64,000 bases of DNA, taken from contig OY804590.1 in the NCBI GenBank assembly GCA_963680875.1, positions 23,188,640 to 23,252,639 of the forward strand, in the 5' to 3' direction. This document shows positions 24,116-64,000 of this stretch, in pieces (the first letter of the stretch is position 1; each line of letters opens with the position of its first letter). A program made the position numbers and the translations under genes. Below the pieces are notes generated by a model. That model ran no database searches, had not been told where the DNA came from, and saw only the letters and a program-made list of their open reading frames with translations. The DNA comes from Bathymodiolus brooksi. Lineage: Eukaryota > Mollusca > Bivalvia > Mytilida > Modiolidae.

Positions 24116-24464
24116 AATAAAATATTGTATTATTTATTTCTTTAAAAGATAGATCTTAACAATAGCTTTTAGAATCCGTTTAGATTTTTATCCTAGGTTG
24201 AGTACTTTTCAAGATATGATCTTTCAAGTACCCATTTTGGGCTTACTTCCGTGTTTTCCCACTTCCACGTTTTAGACCTTCTCTTTATCTATTGGGGGGT
24301 TTATCAATAATTAATTATTTTCCTAGAAATTAGATTAAATTCTTGTTAAATAATAGAAATATTAAATTATCTGGAACAGGAAAACATTTGGGGGACAAGG
24401 TCACAGGGATCAGAAGTTTAAAATACAGTAAATATAGGGGATTTATATATTTGATTGATTTTGA

Positions 24465-24740
24465 TTGATTTTTGGTGTTTTAATGCCACTTTCAGCAATA
24501 TTTCAGCTATATCATGGCGACCAGTTATAGTGGTGGAAGACGCCGGAGTACCCAGAGAGAACCACCGACCATGGGCAAGCAATTGAACTGGTAAGCTTTA
24601 TCACTTGCGGCTGCGAGTCGAGTGCACCCTTTTTGTAATTTACAAAGGCGGGCGCGAACCCACGCCGTATTGGTGATGGGCTTGTATGAGTTGTTAGGTA
24701 ATCCAACTACCAAACTCATTGAGCCACCCAGGCCCCCGTT
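24465..24740 (-). mobile_element. SINE B2 (variant head), antisense, full length
   Basis: On the minus strand the head has 'TGGCTCAATGAGTTTGGTAG' and a box B-like 'GGGTTCGCGCCCGCC'. The shared body and tail end in 'GAAATATTGCTGAAAGTGGC'. The two small ORFs across it are SINE artefacts. Confidence 0.85.
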
Positions 24741-25079
24741 ATATATTGATGTTTATCATGGCTTTCATAATTTGTGTGGGGCACTAAGCTATTTGTGTTT
24801 ATTGTCACTTTCATAAAGAGGGTTGGAGGAATGTGATGTTTAACATCACATTCATAGGTGTGTTTGTGGATTTTTTTGATTTTTTTTAACCTTGACCACT
24901 TTAACCTTGATAGTACTTCTGACCACAAAACTAACCTACTACCCCATTAATGTCTGGTAGTCATGGTATAATTGCCAAATGATTGAATTAACTGTAACCT
25001 TCCCTCTCATTAACTACAATATAAGCTGAGTCAACAATACATACCAGTAAGTATAGAAGTCCCCCTCTTATATGGGTAC

Positions 25080-25185
25080 TGTGGTTTTCTCCGGGTAATC
25101 CAGTTTCTTCCACCAATAAAACTGACCACCACAATCAAATTACTGAAATATTGTTGAAGTGGCATTAAACACCACAACCCTACCC
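25080..25185 (+). repeat. SINE B tail fragment
   Basis: 'CCAATAAAACTGACCACCAC' followed by 'GAAATATTGTTGAAGTGGCA' and 'TTAAACACCA'. Confidence 0.75.
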
Positions 25186-25194
25186 TACCACTTA

Positions 25195-26255
25195 TAAGGC
25201 CACTCCTTTTGCAATGAAAAAGTGGTCATAAGAGAAATGACCTAGCTCACTTAAGAGGGACTATTTAATAGTATTTTACTATCTCAGTATATCTGAAATC
25301 TTGCCTGATAAAGAGTGGTGGTCTTTCGTGGAATTGGCCTGATAAAAGGGGGAGGATTACTGTACCTGTACATGTGAAATGATCATTGGATAATTACATA
25401 CATGTACATGTATCAAATTAAAACTGCTCATTATTATTTTTTAATCAGGTGAGTTATGCATATGCAGTCTCTGGTGAACCTCGTCTAGCTTATCCCATCC
25501 ATTTAATAGGCACTACATTAAACATAATGCAATTATGTTAGGTGTGTACCGGTAAGTATTTAATGTACAAAGCTCTAGTAAATGATTGGTAGAAACATAT
25601 CTCAAATATCTCAAATAGGAAGTGAAATTGAACCTATTAAATGACAAATGACTTTTATTATTACCCACACACATACGGTAAACACTAAACAGAGAATGTC
25701 TAGATCTGGTTAACATTTAATAAGGTAATTAAAGATGAAAACAAAACTAGTGGATATAATTTGTTGTTTGTTTTTGTTTTTGTGTTGATAACTTGTAATG
25801 TTCATGGTAAATTCTTTAATCAGGTATGTAAACTTAAAGAATTTAACATTGATCATATTTGTTTATTTTATGCTGTAATGGACAGGTACTACTTTGTTGT
25901 CATCTAAGTGAAAAGGTGTATATACAATCATTTGTATTAAAATTTTGAAAGAATGAATTGATATTTTATTTTAGTTTCATATCTTAATGTAACAGTTTAT
26001 TGTACTTGTGGATATACCCTGGTATACAATGTACGTGTACAAAAATTTCATATGCACTAAGATAATACAATGACTTAAAAAAATGTATGTTACCTAATTG
26101 TCCCTCTCAAGAGGCCACCACTCTTATTAGGACAGATTTCAGATGTGCTAATTATATATAAGATAGTAAAATGTTACTTAATTGTCCCTCTCAAGAGAGT
26201 CCACCCCTCTTTTGAGGTCACTTTTTCATTACAGAAATGGGTAGGGGGGGGCATT
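25195..26255. mobile_element. Element or inverted-repeat pair with arms of about 150 bp
   Basis: The left arm 25195-25355 ('TGAAAAAGTGGTCATAAGAG', 'AAGAGTGGTGGTCTTTCGTG') is matched in reverse by 26100-26255 ('TGGTGGCCTCTTGAGAGGGA' on the minus strand). Between the arms there is no coding sequence and one SINE-free AT-rich stretch. Exact tips and target duplication were not found. Confidence 0.5.
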
Positions 26256-26819
26256 ACTGTATGCTTATAAAAATTGCTGACATCATGACATCTGTGTAAT
26301 AACCTCCTGTCTTTAATGTCACCTTTTTAACCAATTTCCTGTCAAACGTCAGTTAGGACAGGTTACCAATATTATTTATTTTTCAGAAGGCATAATGACA
26401 TTTCTTTACATAACAGATGGGCATACACCAATGCTTCTCTTGATGAAGTGTGAACTTTTTTGCCTTGAGCATAGTAAAACTGTACTAAGAAATCATTCAT
26501 TCATAAATATATAGGAGATTGATGAATATGCAATATTTAGATGTACCAGTTGAACCTGTGGTCTTGTCTTGTAAACCACAGTCTTGTCTGACATTACTTG
26601 TGGTCAAACCACCAGTCAAAAAATAGTTCTCATTTAACCATGCTAGAAGCTATAAACATGTATGACCATTTCCTAAATACTCTGTAGGGATAAACTTCAT
26701 ATGGTACGTTTTGTTGTTTATCACTGTATAGTTATTGTGGTATATGTATGAGTGCTAACACCCTATGGGATGTCTGCTCTGATAAACATGTTTTGTATTG
26801 TTTTGTGGTTAATTAATTG

Positions 26820-26905
26820 CAAACTTAGTGGTGATAGACACTGATTGTACAGTTAGTTGTAAATCCAACTACCATATGATCACGACCACGATGGCTCCAA
26901 TTGTT
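26820..26905 (-). repeat. SINE B head fragment, antisense
   Basis: 'AGTGGTGATAGACACTGATT', 'TAGTTGTAAATCCAACTACC' and 'GACCACGATGGCTCC' are the reversed tRNA-like head. Confidence 0.75.
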
Positions 26906-27239
26906 GTTTTTAAATAATACATGTATACATTACAAAGTACAAAATGTAATAAGACATATTATATGACTACTACAAATGAAAACAAAAACTCTTAGAAAAT
27001 AAAATCACCTACATCACGACCCACAGGTAGACCCACTGGTAGTAGGGTATTAAATGTGTCTGCTTCCACATATTGTTATTTTAAATGTTTTGAATAAACT
27101 TTTAATTAATTTTGAACTTCATTTTTTTTTGTAAATTTGAGAGGTACAGAATAAGAATAAGAATATTTATTATTCCAATCAGTGGACCCACAATAGGGAC
27201 AAACAAATTGCATACATTGATTATTGTCATTGGAGGCAA

Positions 27240-27263
27240 TTATATATATATATATATATATAA
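27240..27263. repeat. (TA)n microsatellite
   Basis: A run of TA dinucleotides of about 24 bp. Confidence 0.9.
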
Positions 27264-27344
27264 ATACAATGTATACGTACATGTAGCAAAAATTGTTAAT
27301 CTAATTGTAAATTTGGTGTCTTACAATGTGCACTGTCAATCCCT

Positions 27345-27500
27345 GGGCTCGATACAACATTATGTGATAAAGTTTGTCAGTGACTTGCGGCAGGTCAGTG
27401 GTTTTCTCCAGGTCCTCCGGTTTCCTCCACCAATAAAGCAGACCGCCACGATATACATAATGTAGCTGAAATATTGTTGAAAGTTGTGATTAACACCATA
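27345..27500 (+). mobile_element. SINE B, head lost
   Basis: It runs 'CGATACAACATTATGTGATA', 'GTTTGTCAGTGACTTGCGGC', 'TCCTCCACCAATAAAGCAGA' and 'GAAATATTGTTGAAAGT'. The ORFs across it on both strands are artefacts. Confidence 0.8.
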
Positions 27501-27549
27501 AAACCATTCAATCAATCTCTGGGGTTGCATGGATATCAAAAGTCTGTAA

Positions 27550-28630
27550 CTACCACTGAATTCCATTTCTGACCCAGGTTCAAATTCTTATGTTCAAATA
27601 TGATTGATGTCATGAATACATAAATTTAACCATCTAAAGATATTTTCTAGATTTTATTTTTTGACATAATGAACTCAATATTGACCCCTATGAACTAAGT
27701 TTAAACCACAAGATCAAACAATTAAAATCACACCTGTGATCACAAGAACATGTAATTCAGGGTGGCATTTGTGATCTACATGTATAGCCATAAATACATT
27801 TTATAGTGCATATTTATATATTTATTTTTTGAAAACATGTTTATTATTTGTTATTGTACTGTACCGAAATAAACTTGGAATATAACCGCAAGTGTGTGTC
27901 TGTAAATATATATAATGAACCGTGACTTTAGACTGCAAAACAAAATTTCTGTTTGTCATGTGACAAGTATTAACCATATACTTTAAATTTTGTGTTTATC
28001 TTGATGAGTTTTAAGTAGCTTTTTTTTTGGTATCATGTGTGATAATAAAGTTTACCTTGACCTGCTACAGATTAAATTTGCAGACTCAACAATAATGTCA
28101 GGTTTTTCTACTTAAATTTCACTCATTGATGTTATAAATGCTGCTTGCATATTGAAAAAATGTGGTAAATTGCATTCTAAATATAGATTCTGGTTAATTA
28201 ACATTTTTTTTTTAATATAATATATGCATGTATAAATTTTTATTGTATATTTGGCATTCATACACATGTAGACCTATTTATCTTACTTTTGACTGATTAG
28301 AATTTTTTGTCAAAATGTTTTTAATGCAGTGTTTTAGCTAAATGTAGCTATAGACTTTGAAATCTTCAGGACAATTGCCAGTTTTATCAAAATTTCTTCA
28401 GGAAATTCTTTAATAATTAAACTAATTTTTATAAAGTTCTTCAGGACAATCTGAGCAATTGGTGGGGAAATGTCTTGAGACGGATGCCTAGCTGAATCAC
28501 TAATTTATTTATTTTCTTCAATTGTTTTTTTGATTTATTTTAAATTTGGAAAATTTTATAGCATTTTTTTTCCATTGAAGAAGAAAATAACAAATAAATA
28601 TATACCTAAACTTTTTATATTTATTTTCAG
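27550..28630. other. AT-rich DNA upstream of the first PIK3CA coding exon
   Basis: No ORF, no clear promoter elements and no untranslated exon could be identified. Because the first coding exon has a 3' splice site (TTATTTTCAG at 28621-28630), at least one untranslated exon and the promoter should lie further left, in this window or outside it. Confidence 0.5.
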
Positions 28631-62587
<33,957 letters not shown>

Positions 62588-62689
62588 GTATGTCTCTGTC
62601 TGACCGTCAATTTATTATGTCATGTACAGAAAATAGTGATTCTTTTAGTCATCATTTTGATCATATTTATGTATTGTATTTCTTGTTAG

Positions 62690-62807
62690 GTTAAAGACCT
62701 GGGTTGCTAAGTGGTTACATTTGTTGACTTCTGACCACAGGCCTACTCCACTGTGGGCTCTTCACTTTGATTCCTTCAAGAATTTTACTTTATTAGCAGA
62801 GAAATAG
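62690..62807 (+). CDS. Possible alternative terminal exon after exon 16
   Basis: A 3' splice site TATTTCTTGTTAG|G is followed by 38 codons that continue exactly in the phase left by exon 16, then TAG at 62805. The frame contains 'RLKTWVAKWLHLLTSDHRP' and 'LWALHFDSFKNF', with more balanced base use than the introns. It does not match the kinase catalytic region. If spliced, it would truncate p110-alpha before the catalytic loop. A chance ORF cannot be excluded. Confidence 0.3.
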
Positions 62808-62829
62808 TAAATACCAATGTTAAAGTCTT

Positions 62830-64000
62830 GTAACTGTGGATCAAAACTAATTACTTTCCACACTCCAGTCAGTAACTGTGGATCAAAACCAATTACTTTC
62901 CACACTCCAGTCAGTAACTGTGGATCAAAACCAATTACTTTCCACACTCCAGTCAGTAACTGTGGATCAAAACCAATTACTTTCCACACTCCAGTCGGTA
63001 ACTGTGGAAACAAAACCAATTACTTTCCACACTCCAGTCAGTAACTGTGGATCAAAACCAATTACTTTCCACACTCCAGTCAGTAACTGTGGATCAAAAC
63101 CAATTACTTTCCACACTCCAGTCAGTAACTGTGGATCAAAACAATTACTTTCCACACTCCAGTCAGTAACTGGATCAAAACAATTACTTTCCACACTCCA
63201 GTCAGTAACTGTGGATCAAAACCAATTACTTTCCACACTCCAGTCAGTAACTGGATCAAAACCAATTACTTTCCACACTCCAGTCAGTAACTGTGGATCA
63301 AAACCAATTACTTTCCACACTCCAGTCAGTAACTGTGGATCAAAACCAATTACTTTCCACACTCCAGTCAGTAACTGTGGATCAAAACCAATTTCCACAC
63401 TCCAGTCGGTAACTGTGGATCAAAACCAATTACTTTCCACACTCCAGTCGGTAACTGTGGATCAAAACCAATTACTTTCCACACTCCAGTCGGTAACTGT
63501 GGATCAAAACCAATTACTTTCCACACTCCAGTCGGTAACTGTGGATCAAAACCAATTACTTTCCACACTCCAGTCGGTAACTGTGGATCAAAACCAATTA
63601 CTTTCCACACTCCAGTCAGTAACTGTGGATCAAAACCAATTACTTTCCACACTCCAGTCGGTAACTGTGGATCAAAACCAATTACTTTCCACACTCCAGT
63701 CGGTAACTGTGGATCAAAACCAATTACTTTCCACACTCCAGTCGGTAACTGTGGATCAAAACCAATTACTTTCCACACTCCAGTCGGTAACTGTGGATCA
63801 AAACCAATTACTTTCCACACTCCAGTCGGTAACTGTGGATCAAAACCAATTACTTTCCACACTCCAGTCAGTAACTGTGGATCAAAACCAATTACTTTCC
63901 ACACTCCAGTCAGTAACTGTGGATCAAAACCAATTACTTTCCACACTCCAGTCGGTAACTGTGGATCAAAACCAATTACTTTCCACACTCCAGTCGGTAA
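62830..64000. repeat. 42-bp minisatellite running off the window
   Basis: About 28 units of 'GTAACTGTGGATCAAAACCA' + 'ATTACTTTCCACACTCCAGTCG', with a few shortened units (for example at 63170, 63250 and 63390). 42 is a multiple of three, so long ORFs of 14-residue repeats appear on both strands; none is likely to be real. Each unit has an acceptor-like 'TTACTTTCCACACTCCAG' and a GTAACT that resembles a donor. Confidence 0.95.

Noticed and set aside
24512..24816. Several 64-codon ORFs on both strands
   Set aside because: They are translations of SINE B2; the same ORFs recur wherever the SINE recurs (45313, 46470, 46526).
62762..63988. Minus-strand ORFs up to 206 codons with 14-residue repeats ('TGVWKVIGFDPQLL')
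   Set aside because: They are produced by the 42-bp array (a multiple of three). Both strands are open, as expected from a stop-free repeat.

Overview
The window is AT-rich nuclear DNA from an animal, most likely a bivalve mollusc. Evidence for this is a split-exon gene with GT-AG introns, tRNA-headed SINEs, and several repeat types I recognise from bivalve genomes: the 'TAGCTCACCTTGCC' elements, the 'TATGCCCCC' elements, and a LINE-like tail with 'GGGTGCCAC..GTGGAGCAGGA'. The species cannot be fixed from the sequence alone.

There is one recognisable host gene. Positions 28631-62587 on the + strand carry the first sixteen coding exons of the catalytic subunit of class IA phosphoinositide 3-kinase, p110-alpha (PIK3CA). 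The exons join in phase into 869 codons and cover the adaptor-binding, Ras-binding, C2 and helical domains and the N-lobe of the kinase domain. The catalytic loop, activation loop and C-terminus (about 190 residues by comparison with the human protein) lie beyond the right edge.

Positions 1-28600 hold no gene that I can recognise. They contain LINE remnants, SINEs, MITEs, a three-level nest of DNA transposons (11346-13194), a 2.2-kb TIR element with an 8-bp target duplication (13326-15520), and unexplained AT-rich DNA.

The PIK3CA introns are crowded with mobile DNA. Intron 4 has a hAT-like 2.85-kb element and a 50-bp minisatellite interrupted by a SINE and a hAT fragment. Intron 7 has a SINE split by another repeat, and intron 8 has a SINE split by a 2.28-kb TIR element. 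Intron 12 has a hAT transposase fragment and a SINE-derived 41-bp minisatellite. Intron 13 has a 2.7-kb palindromic Polinton (Maverick) derivative with 6-bp target duplications. Intron 14 has a TIR element with another nested in it.

The most unusual features are: (1) the fold-back Polinton, whose two arms carry the same truncated DNA polymerase B; (2) minisatellites built from 3' splice sites of the host gene (five 76-bp copies of the start of exon 4, about 25 50-bp copies of the exon 5 acceptor region, and a 42-bp array with an acceptor-like unit at the right edge); (3) a minisatellite grown out of a SINE; (4) SINE ends about 30 bp upstream of exon acceptors; and (5) two TIR elements with 8-bp target duplications and iterated C-rich terminal motifs that I cannot assign to a superfamily. 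No database search was possible, so novelty is not established for any of them.
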